DNA of 10,345 nucleotides from Lachnospiraceae bacterium UBA2868. Lineage in GTDB: Bacteria > Bacillota_A > Clostridia > Lachnospirales > Lachnospiraceae. The position numbers and the translations under genes are program-made. The DNA lies in assembly GCA_002350465.1 (NCBI GenBank), contig DEEW01000010.1, positions 5,056 to 15,400 of the forward strand, given 5' to 3'. A model generated the notes under the pieces. The model saw only the letters and a list, made by a program, of their open reading frames with translations. It was not told where the DNA came from and did not search any database. Shown here piece by piece: positions 1 to 7,066 of this stretch (its first letter is position 1; every line of letters begins with the position of its first letter).

Positions 1-681
1 GCAACACTTCTTATGATTTTTACAAATGCCATAGGACAGGCGTATCTTCCATGGTTTAACGAAACGCTTTTTGACGGGGAGCGGGACAGGATCAGACAGA
101 TACAAAAGAAACTTGTGCTTCTCGGGTGTTTTCTGTCCTTCGGATTTATTGCCGTATCTCCCGAAGCGCTGATGATACTGTCCATATCCAACAATTCATA
201 CTGGATCGCAAAATATGTTGTTCCGCCGATAGTTCTCGGAACGCTGGCCCAGTATTTCTACACAAACTATGTAAATGTAGAGATATTCTGCAAGAAGACC
301 TCTATTATAGCGATGGGCTCCTGCCTTGCGGCACTTATCAATTATATTCTCAATTACGCCTTTATACCCAGATTCGGTTATATTGCGGCCGCGTACACGA
401 CATTTGCCAGCTATATTGTCCTTATGCTTATGCACTACATTATGGTTCGCTTTGTGCTAAAAGAGCAGGTTTATGATGATCTGTATATGTTTGCGGCCAA
501 GATCGTTATGACATTGATCGGCATTTTGTACCTGCTCCTGTACGGTGACGGAATCGGTGTGATCATGCTGAGGTATGCTGTTACGATCTTAACCGTTGTC
601 ATTTTTGCAATTGCCAAAAGACGTGATATAATTACGCTGATAAATTATGTAAAGAAGCGGTTTTTAGGGAAAAATCAATGA
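1..681 (+). CDS. Polysaccharide flippase, MOP/MATE superfamily (C-terminal part)
   Basis: This is the tail of a Wzx-type membrane protein of the MOP exporter superfamily, which moves lipid-linked glycan units across the cytoplasmic membrane. The reading frame is open from base 1, where codons for A-T-L-L precede the first visible Met, so the true start lies upstream. About 226 residues are seen, roughly half of a usual 450-500 residue flippase. Hydrophobic helices alternate with short charged loops, for example GCFLSFGFIAVSP, VVPPIVLGTLAQYFY, SCLAALINYILNY, and two more near the C-terminus before the basic tail KKRFLGKNQ. The motif NYAFIPRFGYIAAAYTT resembles the conserved helix 11-12 region of this family, where 'P-x-x-G-x-x-G-A-A' is common. 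The stop codon overlaps the next start (ATGA). A second, complete flippase lies at 8257. Which glycan this one carries cannot be told. Confidence 0.88.
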   Translation, partial: ATLLMIFTNAIGQAYLPWFNETLFDGERDRIRQIQKKLVLLGCFLSFGFIAVSPEALMILSISNNSYWIAKYVVPPIVLGTLAQYFYTNYVNVEIFCKKTSIIAMGSCLAALINYILNYAFIPRFGYIAAAYTTFASYIVLMLMHYIMVRFVLKEQVYDDLYMFAAKIVMTLIGILYLLLYGDGIGVIMLRYAVTILTVVIFAIAKRRDIITLINYVKKRFLGKNQ

Positions 682-2345
682 AAACACTTATCGTTATACC
701 TGCCAGAGGCGGTTCAAAGAGAATACCGAGAAAAAATGTCCGTATTATGTGTGGGAAACCACTCATAGTCTATTCAATAGAAAATGCCAAGGCTCTTCGA
801 GACAAAATGCACATGGATGTGGATGTTGCGGTCTCAACCGATGATGAAGAACTGGGAGGCATAGTCAGAAACCGGGGAGTTGAAGTTATAGCAAGACCGG
901 CCGAACTGGCAACGGACCGGGTTACTCTGGATCCCGTAATATACCATGCGGTGGGTTATATGGAAGAGAAGCACAGCATCAGATATGATGTTGTGATAAC
1001 TATGCAGGCTACAAGCCCGACTCTTAAAATGGAGACGATAGCATCTGCCATAGAATACTTTGAATCCCATGATTTTGACACGGTTCTGTCTGCGACAAAC
1101 AAGCCTCATCTGTCATGGGGGATAAACAGCGACGGAGAGTATGTCAAGAATTATGAAAAGAGGCTTAATTCCCAGGAACTTCCGCCTAATTATCTTGAGA
1201 CCGGAGGCTTTCTCATAACAAGAAGGGAATGTGTGGAAGAAACCGGGAGAATCGGTGAGAAGGTAAGTATCTTCGAGATTTCCGAGGATGAAGCGGTTGA
1301 TATCGATACATATTCCGACTGGGTTTTGTGTGAGAACATACTCAGGCGTAAAAAGATTATGTTCAGGACGGTCGGGAAAAGATCCGTCGGAATGGGGCAT
1401 GTTTACAGATGCCTTACCCTCGCATATAAACTGACCGGACATGAAGTGATATTTGCTGCATCGGCTGATTCGGATATAGGAATTGAGAAGATCGAAGATT
1501 CCAATTTCAATGTTATCAAGATTAAGGATGATAGGGACTTTGAACAGGTTCTTATCGACGAAAAACCGGATATTCTGATCAACGACATTCTCGATACAAC
1601 GAGAGAGTACATGCAGATGGTAACAAAGCATGTCAAACGCGTCATAAACTTTGAGGATGTGGGAAGCGGTGCCAAATATGCGGATGCTGTAATCAATGCG
1701 TTATACGAAAAGGGAGACAAACTCCATAATGAGTATTACGGCAGCAGGTATTTTTGCATAAGAGACGAATTTTTGGAGGAGCATCCGAAGGAATTTTCCG
1801 AAAAAGCCGAGAATATACTGGTTCTTTTCGGAGGAGCCGACCCTTCCGATCTTACGGGAAGGCTTTACAGAATATGTAAACAGCTTCATAAGACCAATCC
1901 GGATGTTAAGTTTCATTTTCTGCTGGGGTTCGCATATCCGAATGCCGACAGCATCGTAACGAGCGAATCCGACAATATATTTGTCTACAAAGACGTAAAA
2001 CGTGTGAGCTCATATATGAGCAGGATGGATCTGGCAGTGACCAGCCAGGGAAGAACCGTATATGAACTTGCAAGTATGGGTGTTCCTGCCATAGTTCTGG
2101 CCCAGAATGAGCGGGAGGCAAAGCATGTATTTGCCGGGATACAGAACGGATTCATAAACTTGGGTATCGGAGATGAAACTGACGATGCCACTGTAGTATC
2201 CACAATAGAATGGCTTATGTCCACACCGAATGTTCGTCGGGAAATGCGTAAACTGCAGCTTCAAAAAGATTTTTCCAAAGGTCACGAACGGGTCATCAAA
2301 CTGATACTTGATGACAGTGATGACGATGACGGCGAAGATAACTGA
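678..2345 (+). CDS. Fused CMP-nonulosonate synthetase / PseG(SpsG)-like hydrolase
   Basis: A 555-residue protein with two enzyme domains. Residues 1-222 form an acylneuraminate cytidylyltransferase (NeuA/PseF family), which couples CTP to a nine-carbon 2-keto acid sugar. It shows the nucleotide-binding start IPARGGSKRIPRKN (7-20), QATSP (110-114) and the metal-binding end VDIDTYSDW (207-215). Residues about 227-540 form a GT-B fold domain like PseG/SpsG, which removes UDP from a diacetamido sugar one or two steps earlier in the pathway. It shows GMGHVYR (238-244, candidate catalytic His241), GGADPSDLT (385-393) and TSQGRTVYELA (455-465). The tail is strongly acidic (545-555). AGGGA at 666-670, 7 bases before the ATG, supports the start, which overlaps the upstream stop. 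The context suggests supply of CMP-pseudaminate or a related acid for the glycan. The exact sugar is uncertain, and no synthase (NeuB/PseI) is in the window. Confidence 0.88.
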   Translation: MKTLIVIPARGGSKRIPRKNVRIMCGKPLIVYSIENAKALRDKMHMDVDVAVSTDDEELGGIVRNRGVEVIARPAELATDRVTLDPVIYHAVGYMEEKHSIRYDVVITMQATSPTLKMETIASAIEYFESHDFDTVLSATNKPHLSWGINSDGEYVKNYEKRLNSQELPPNYLETGGFLITRRECVEETGRIGEKVSIFEISEDEAVDIDTYSDWVLCENILRRKKIMFRTVGKRSVGMGHVYRCLTLAYKLTGHEVIFAASADSDIGIEKIEDSNFNVIKIKDDRDFEQVLIDEKPDILINDILDTTREYMQMVTKHVKRVINFEDVGSGAKYADAVINALYEKGDKLHNEYYGSRYFCIRDEFLEEHPKEFSEKAENILVLFGGADPSDLTGRLYRICKQLHKTNPDVKFHFLLGFAYPNADSIVTSESDNIFVYKDVKRVSSYMSRMDLAVTSQGRTVYELASMGVPAIVLAQNEREAKHVFAGIQNGFINLGIGDETDDATVVSTIEWLMSTPNVRREMRKLQLQKDFSKGHERVIKLILDDSDDDDGEDN

Positions 2346-3775
2346 TGAATAAAACACTTGAGCAGGAAAGACTTGAAAGAGAGCGCCTGGAGATGATCAT
2401 GGCACAGAATGACGTTTCGGCAGTCTCTCTTGACGGTAATATTGAAAATACATATATCGGACAGGAAATCAGTGAACCCGAGCCGGAAGTGTTATATTCC
2501 ACGGAAGCAAGAAAAGTAGTAAGGTCACTTAACCACCTTGAGACAAGAAGGGTTATGCTTGTTAATACAGTGGTTGGTACCGGTTCGGTTGGAAGGCTTG
2601 TTGCCGGATTGTATGACACCTTATCAGCCAACGGCTATGAGTGTATGGTAGCATACGGGAGAGACACTCATCCGGAAGGTATGAACGCATACAGGATCGG
2701 ACAGGATCTTGATGTATATATTCACGGCGTTCTCTCCAGACTTACGGACAGACACGGGTTCTATTCCAAGAGGGCGACGGTTCAGTTTATTAATGTGATC
2801 GAAGAATTCAAGCCCGATATTATCCACCTCCATAATGTTCATGGATACTATCTGAATATCCGTGTTCTTTTTGAGTATTTAAAATCAACCGATATCAGAG
2901 TGATCTGGACACTGCATGACTGCTGGACTTTTACGGGGCACTGTTCACATTTCGAATATATCGGGTGTAATAAGTGGATAAACGGATGCTACTCGTGCGA
3001 GCAGCTTGCCGAATACCCCAAGTCTATAGGAAAAGACAATTCCACTAGAAACTGGAATGATAAGAGGGAACTGTTTACGGGCTTTGAAGACATGACCCTT
3101 GTAACACCATCACAGTGGCTCAAGGCAAGAGTGGAACAGTCATTCATGGGAGAATATCATACCGTAGTTGTGCCGACCGGGATAGATACGGATATTTTTC
3201 ATCCTGTTGCCGAGGAAAGAAGCGACGATAATCTTGTGTTCAGACTCAGAAACAGCCTGAACCTTCGCAATAAAAATGTACTTCTCGGGGTTGCCAATCC
3301 ATGGCGTACCCGGAAAGGCCTGATGCAGTTTGTCAATCTTTCAAAGCTCATAAACGAAAGATGTGTGATAGTGTTAGTCGGTCTCAATGATGAGCAGCTC
3401 TCTTCACTTCCCGAATCCATTATAGGAATCGGGCATACAGACAGTCCGGAGGAGCTTGCCGCATTGTATTCAATGGCTGATATATACGTTAACCTGACAT
3501 TGGAGGATACGTTTCCGACAACAAACCTTGAGGCAATAGCCTGCGGAACCCCGGTAATTACATACCGTTCGGGCGGAAGTTCGGAAACTATCGATGATAC
3601 TTGTGGAATATCTGTTGAGAGAAACTCGGTACAGGGTGTTGTTGCCGCAATAGATACTATTCTGTCTCAAAAGGGCATCGCATATACAAAGGAAGACTGT
3701 TTAAAGCGTGCCGCACTTTTTGCCAGAGAAGTCAGGTTTGAGGAATACATAAGGGAAGTATATGAGGGAATGTAA
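2345..3775 (+). CDS. GT4-family glycosyltransferase with N-terminal extension
   Basis: A 476-residue GT-B glycosyltransferase that transfers a sugar from a nucleotide donor to the growing lipid-linked glycan on the cytoplasmic face. The Rossmann core starts near residue 69 (RVMLVNTVVGTGSVGRL). It continues with FKPDIIHLHNVHG (155-167) and HDCWTFTGHC (191-200), followed by a Cys-rich stretch (Cys208, 215, 218). The C-terminal donor domain has NVLLGVANPWRTRKG (311-325), where R321/K324 are candidate phosphate-binding residues. It also has ADIYVNLTLEDTFPTTNLEA (378-397), the EX7E-type donor motif. The H-D-C-W-x-x-T-G-H-C signature is typical of a WcaC-like GT4 subgroup. Residues 1-65 are an extra, highly charged segment (QERLERERLE) that is unusual for the family. 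The start at 2345 overlaps the upstream stop (TGATG) but has only a weak ribosome site, and an internal in-frame ATG at 2555 is an alternative. Donor and acceptor are unknown. Confidence 0.88.
   Translation: MNKTLEQERLERERLEMIMAQNDVSAVSLDGNIENTYIGQEISEPEPEVLYSTEARKVVRSLNHLETRRVMLVNTVVGTGSVGRLVAGLYDTLSANGYECMVAYGRDTHPEGMNAYRIGQDLDVYIHGVLSRLTDRHGFYSKRATVQFINVIEEFKPDIIHLHNVHGYYLNIRVLFEYLKSTDIRVIWTLHDCWTFTGHCSHFEYIGCNKWINGCYSCEQLAEYPKSIGKDNSTRNWNDKRELFTGFEDMTLVTPSQWLKARVEQSFMGEYHTVVVPTGIDTDIFHPVAEERSDDNLVFRLRNSLNLRNKNVLLGVANPWRTRKGLMQFVNLSKLINERCVIVLVGLNDEQLSSLPESIIGIGHTDSPEELAALYSMADIYVNLTLEDTFPTTNLEAIACGTPVITYRSGGSSETIDDTCGISVERNSVQGVVAAIDTILSQKGIAYTKEDCLKRAALFAREVRFEEYIREVYEGM
2545..2552 (+). 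promoter_or_regulatory. Possible internal ribosome-binding site before an in-frame ATG
   Basis: AAGAAGGG lies 2 bases upstream of the in-frame ATG at 2555 (Met71 of the GT4 gene). It is a better anti-Shine-Dalgarno match than anything before the annotated ATG at 2345, although the spacing is short. A protein starting here would begin at the first beta strand of the fold (MLVNTVVGTG). The same bases encode T-R-R, so the match may be chance. Confidence 0.25.
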
Positions 3776-5134
3776 ATGAAATTACATGATTTTTGCACCA
3801 AATTTCAGCATTCCATAGTGTTTCTTATTGAGGTTGTGTTGTATGCCTCATGTCTTGCCACGTTTTTCCTGATGTTTTCGATAGACAATCCGGAAATAAT
3901 CGTAATGTCAAGAACAGCGGCCGTAACACTGTCGACTTTTGTTATTGTGCTTATCCTTCTGACATTTATGTACGGAAAGTATGATGTGGGGAGACGCCGC
4001 TGGGGGCAGGTGGCACTGACGGTGTCCATAACGGTTATATTTACGGATCTTGTCACATATCTGGAACTGTCCATAATGAAGACAAATGAGGCGAACAATA
4101 CCACATTCAGGCTGGAAAACTTCGGCATACTGTTTTGCGTGTTTGCCATTCAGATACTATTGATAATGCTGCTATCCCGTGCAGGCGAGGAGTTCTATTT
4201 CTGGATAAATCCCAAGGAGAAGTGCCTCATAATCACCGAAGATATGAATGGATCGGAGCGAATTGCCGCTGCCATGTCTTCGTTTGAAAAAAAATATGAG
4301 GTTTCCGGGATAATCTCATACAGGGATCCGGGTCTGGAGTCTGCCATGGTAGCTGCGGATACTATAGTTTTGTACGATCTGCCCGTTAAGGACAGAACCG
4401 ATATCGTTGATTTCTGTTATCAGAATCTTAAAAACATATATTTCAACCCAAGCATTGCGGATATTCTCGAGCAGAATTCGCATTCCGTCATAATGGATGA
4501 CATATCTCTTTTTTCAACCAGATATCACATGATAACCTTTGAAGAAAGACTGGTAAAACGCTTTATGGATACGATTATTTCGCTTATGGCGCTTATTATA
4601 ACAAGCCCCGTTATACTCATTTCCGCAATATGCATAAAAAAGCATGACGGGGGCAGCGTTTTCTTCAGGCAAAAGAGAGCAACCGTACACGGAAAGGTGT
4701 TTGAGATAATAAAGTTCCGTACAATGAAAGAAAACGTTGAGAATTTCTCTTCGACAGAAGGGGATGACAGGATTACCAAGGTCGGAAGAGTACTTCGAAA
4801 ATACAGAATTGATGAGCTCCCGCAGTTTGTGAATATCCTTAAGGGTGATATGAGTCTTGTGGGTCCGCGGCCCGAGATGCTTGAGAATGTTGAGGATTAT
4901 GAAAAGGATCTTCCGGAGTTTCGCTACAGACTCAGGATGAAAGCAGGACTTACAGGCCTTGCCCAGATCTACGGTAAGTACAATACGTCATCGAGAGATA
5001 AGCTTATGCTCGATCTTATGTATATAGAAAACTACAGTTTGATAAGGGATATTCAGCTCCTGTTCCAGACGGTTCTGGTACTGTTCAAGGCGGAAGATTC
5101 GACAGAAGCGTTTAAGGTTTCCGACAAAGAATGA
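3776..5134 (+). CDS. Membrane sugar-phosphate transferase starting glycan assembly (polyisoprenyl-phosphate hexose-1-P transferase family)
   Basis: A 452-residue polyprenol-phosphate sugar-1-phosphate transferase (bacterial sugar transferase family, WbaP/PglC type). It moves a sugar phosphate from a UDP-sugar to undecaprenyl phosphate, the committed first step. Four N-terminal membrane helices are visible, at about 13-35, 48-67, 79-99 and 116-134. A soluble domain (about 148-250) follows, in the place of the usual CoA-binding-like domain but without an obvious glycine-rich loop. A further hydrophobic (re-entrant) helix lies at 265-287. The catalytic part has FFRQKR (296-301), KFRTM (313-317), the Asp-Glu dyad in RIDELPQ (344-350), GDMSLVGPRPE (357-367) and KAGLTGLAQI (389-398). 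The length and layout match full-size WbaP-like enzymes. GAGGGA at 3764-3769, 6 bases upstream, supports the start directly after the preceding TAA. The first sugar (glucose, galactose or an amino sugar) cannot be told. Confidence 0.93.
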   Translation: MKLHDFCTKFQHSIVFLIEVVLYASCLATFFLMFSIDNPEIIVMSRTAAVTLSTFVIVLILLTFMYGKYDVGRRRWGQVALTVSITVIFTDLVTYLELSIMKTNEANNTTFRLENFGILFCVFAIQILLIMLLSRAGEEFYFWINPKEKCLIITEDMNGSERIAAAMSSFEKKYEVSGIISYRDPGLESAMVAADTIVLYDLPVKDRTDIVDFCYQNLKNIYFNPSIADILEQNSHSVIMDDISLFSTRYHMITFEERLVKRFMDTIISLMALIITSPVILISAICIKKHDGGSVFFRQKRATVHGKVFEIIKFRTMKENVENFSSTEGDDRITKVGRVLRKYRIDELPQFVNILKGDMSLVGPRPEMLENVEDYEKDLPEFRYRLRMKAGLTGLAQIYGKYNTSSRDKLMLDLMYIENYSLIRDIQLLFQTVLVLFKAEDSTEAFKVSDKE

Positions 5135-5880
5135 ACAAAGATGAAATTAAAATCTCCGTGATCACGGTAACATATAATTCGGAGTCAACTCTTGCCGATA
5201 CCATGCGCTCGGTAGCGGAACAGACGTATTTACCGTATGAGTACATCATTATTGACGGTATGTCTACGGACGGTACACTGACCATAGCGGAAGGATTCAG
5301 GAAGGATTTTGAAGCAAAAGGCGTCAGGTTTGATATCGTAAGTGAAGCCGATAACGGAATATATGATGCGATGAACAAGGGTATCGACAGGGCCTCGGGA
5401 GATATTATCGGCATAATCAACAGTGATGACTGGTACGAGAGGGATGCTCTTCGGGTCGTTGCCATGGAATACGAAAAGGAAGAGTTTGATCTGTTTTATG
5501 CCGATGTACGAATGATCAAACCGGACGGTTCATCATTTATCAAGCATGCAAGAGACAGGAAATATGCCACAAGCCGTGACTGGAACCATCCGACAACGTT
5601 TATAACCGGCAGAACCTATGATAAGTATCGTTACAGGACGGAAACGATACATGATGACTATGATCTTATACTCCGGCTTAAGCGGGATAACGTGAAAACC
5701 CGGGTGGTAAACAGAACATTAGCAGATTTTCGGATGAACGGAGTAAGCCACAGCCGAAGCATTGCGGCGGCAATAGGAAGCATTAAGACCAAATACGCAA
5801 TCTATCGAAGGAATGGATACGGACGAGGTTATATTCTCGAGTGTGTTATGGTCGAACTAGGAAAGCTGATAATCGGATAG
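5131..5880 (+). CDS. GT2-family glycosyltransferase
   Basis: A 249-residue inverting GT-A enzyme that adds one sugar to the lipid-linked acceptor in the cytoplasm. Family motifs in order are: SVITVTYNSESTL (9-21, nucleotide-binding strand), YIIIDGMSTDGT (38-49), SEADNGIYDAMNKGI (71-85), INSDDWY (96-102, the DXD-type metal site), NHPTTF (152-157), DYDLILRL (176-183) and FRMNGVS (200-206). The D-N-G-I-Y-D-A-M-N-K-G signature is typical of the WcaE/Wbb-like colanic acid and O-antigen GT2 subgroup. No membrane helix is apparent. The start overlaps the preceding stop (ATGA) and has only a poor ribosome site, so translation is probably coupled to the phosphotransferase gene. Donor and linkage are not predictable from sequence alone. 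Confidence 0.92.
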   Translation: MNKDEIKISVITVTYNSESTLADTMRSVAEQTYLPYEYIIIDGMSTDGTLTIAEGFRKDFEAKGVRFDIVSEADNGIYDAMNKGIDRASGDIIGIINSDDWYERDALRVVAMEYEKEEFDLFYADVRMIKPDGSSFIKHARDRKYATSRDWNHPTTFITGRTYDKYRYRTETIHDDYDLILRLKRDNVKTRVVNRTLADFRMNGVSHSRSIAAAIGSIKTKYAIYRRNGYGRGYILECVMVELGKLIIG

Positions 5881-7062
5881 ATGAATACGATTACTTTTTA
5901 CTCAAATTATTTCAATCACCATCAGAAGGCCCTTTGTGATGCATTTTACGCAATTCTTAAAGAGGGCTTTACTTTTGTTGAGACGATGCCCATGGAGGAG
6001 TTTCGGTCCGGCATGGGCTGGGGTGAGCAGTGCCCGCCTTATGTGCTCAAAACATATGAAAGTTCCCAAAACGAAGAAAAGGCTAAGGAACTGGGTAATT
6101 CATCCGACCTTGTGATCATGGGAACGGCGCCCGAATACTATATCGAGCCGAGGATCGCCGAAAACAGGATCGTGTTCAGATATTCGGAGAGACCTCTCAA
6201 GGAAGGTTTTATCAAGTTTTTTATCCCGAGACTTACGAAAAAGTATATTCATCTTCATGTCCGTAACAGAAACAGGAAGGTGTTTATCTTGGCAGCAAGT
6301 GCATTTGCAGCCTATGATTTTAGGAAGATGTTCGGAAGTTATCCGGATAAATGCTATAAATTTGCATATTTCCCAAAGCATATCAGCTATGATATAAATG
6401 AGCTCTTTGAGAGAAAAAAGAGGATAGCGGATGATGCAGGTGCGGTTACGGTTCTGTGGGAAGGCCGGATGATAAGGTTAAAGCGCGCGGATCTTCTTAT
6501 CCGGGCTGCGGCCCGTCTTCGCTCGGAGGGTCTGGATTTTAGGCTGAAGCTGATCGGTGACGGAGAGGAAAAGGAAAAGCTGATTGCTCTTGCAAAAAAA
6601 ATGGGAATATCCGATATCGTAACCTTTGAGGGATTCCTGTCCCCCGACGAGGCAAGAGACAGAATGGCCGATGCGGAAGTTTATGTTATGACCAGCAATA
6701 AACTGGAAGGCTGGGGTTCGGTAATCTATGAGGCATTAAATGCCGGATGTGCCGTTGTTGCAAGCGATGCAGCCGGTGCAACTCCGTGGCTTGTAAGAGA
6801 GGGCGAGACGGGATCGGTATTTCGGTCGGGAAGCGTAAACAGCCTTGCCGATAAGCTGCGTCCCCTTTTGAGTGACGGAAAGAGACGGCAGGATCTGGGG
6901 CGAAGAGCCTACGAGCAGATGGATAAGCTTTGGAACCCGGAGGTTGCGGCAAAGCGTGTAATAGAACTTTATGAGGCTGTTTCGGAGGGTAGGGACACTC
7001 CGTTTGACGACGGTCCTCTTTCAAAAGCCGGGATCATAAAGAATAACTGGTTCCGGGAGTGA
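5881..7062 (+). CDS. GT4-like (GT-B) glycosyltransferase
   Basis: A 393-residue retaining GT-B enzyme. The C-terminal donor domain is clear. WEGRMIRLKRADLLI (193-207) carries the Arg196/Lys201 type phosphate-binding pair. It is followed by LKLIGDGEEKEKL (222-234), ISDIVTFEGFLSPDEA (243-258), and EGWGSVIYEALNAGC (276-290), with the EX7E pair Glu276 and Glu284. The N-terminal acceptor domain is less typical: TFYSNYFNHHQKALCDAF (5-22) opens the first Rossmann strand and 'SNYFNHHQ' is a recognisable start for a subgroup of capsule glycosyltransferases. No membrane helix is seen. The ATG follows the preceding TAG with no gap. GGATAG sits right against the start and AGGAAAG (5859-5865) is 15 bases away, so re-initiation by the terminating ribosome is likely. 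Donor and acceptor are unknown. Confidence 0.88.
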   Translation: MNTITFYSNYFNHHQKALCDAFYAILKEGFTFVETMPMEEFRSGMGWGEQCPPYVLKTYESSQNEEKAKELGNSSDLVIMGTAPEYYIEPRIAENRIVFRYSERPLKEGFIKFFIPRLTKKYIHLHVRNRNRKVFILAASAFAAYDFRKMFGSYPDKCYKFAYFPKHISYDINELFERKKRIADDAGAVTVLWEGRMIRLKRADLLIRAAARLRSEGLDFRLKLIGDGEEKEKLIALAKKMGISDIVTFEGFLSPDEARDRMADAEVYVMTSNKLEGWGSVIYEALNAGCAVVASDAAGATPWLVREGETGSVFRSGSVNSLADKLRPLLSDGKRRQDLGRRAYEQMDKLWNPEVAAKRVIELYEAVSEGRDTPFDDGPLSKAGIIKNNWFRE

Positions 7063-7066
7063 ATCC

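Noticed and set aside
126..476. 116-codon + strand frame inside the first flippase
   Set aside because: Out-of-frame shadow with many Cys and Arg residues, while the flippase frame is continuous and has clear membrane helices.
1113..1631. 172-codon open frame on the - strand inside the fusion gene
   Set aside because: It lies wholly antisense to a well-supported gene, has no recognisable domain or ribosome site, and its composition reflects the complementary codons.
2296..2631. Frame on the - strand across the junction of the fusion gene and the GT4 gene
   Set aside because: It spans the TGATG junction by chance and has a low-complexity His/Arg/Ser composition from the GAT/GAC run. No promoter or ribosome site supports it.
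6686..7024. 112-codon proline-rich frame on the - strand
   Set aside because: The proline- and arginine-rich composition is typical of reading a coding strand backwards, and it sits inside a clear glycosyltransferase.
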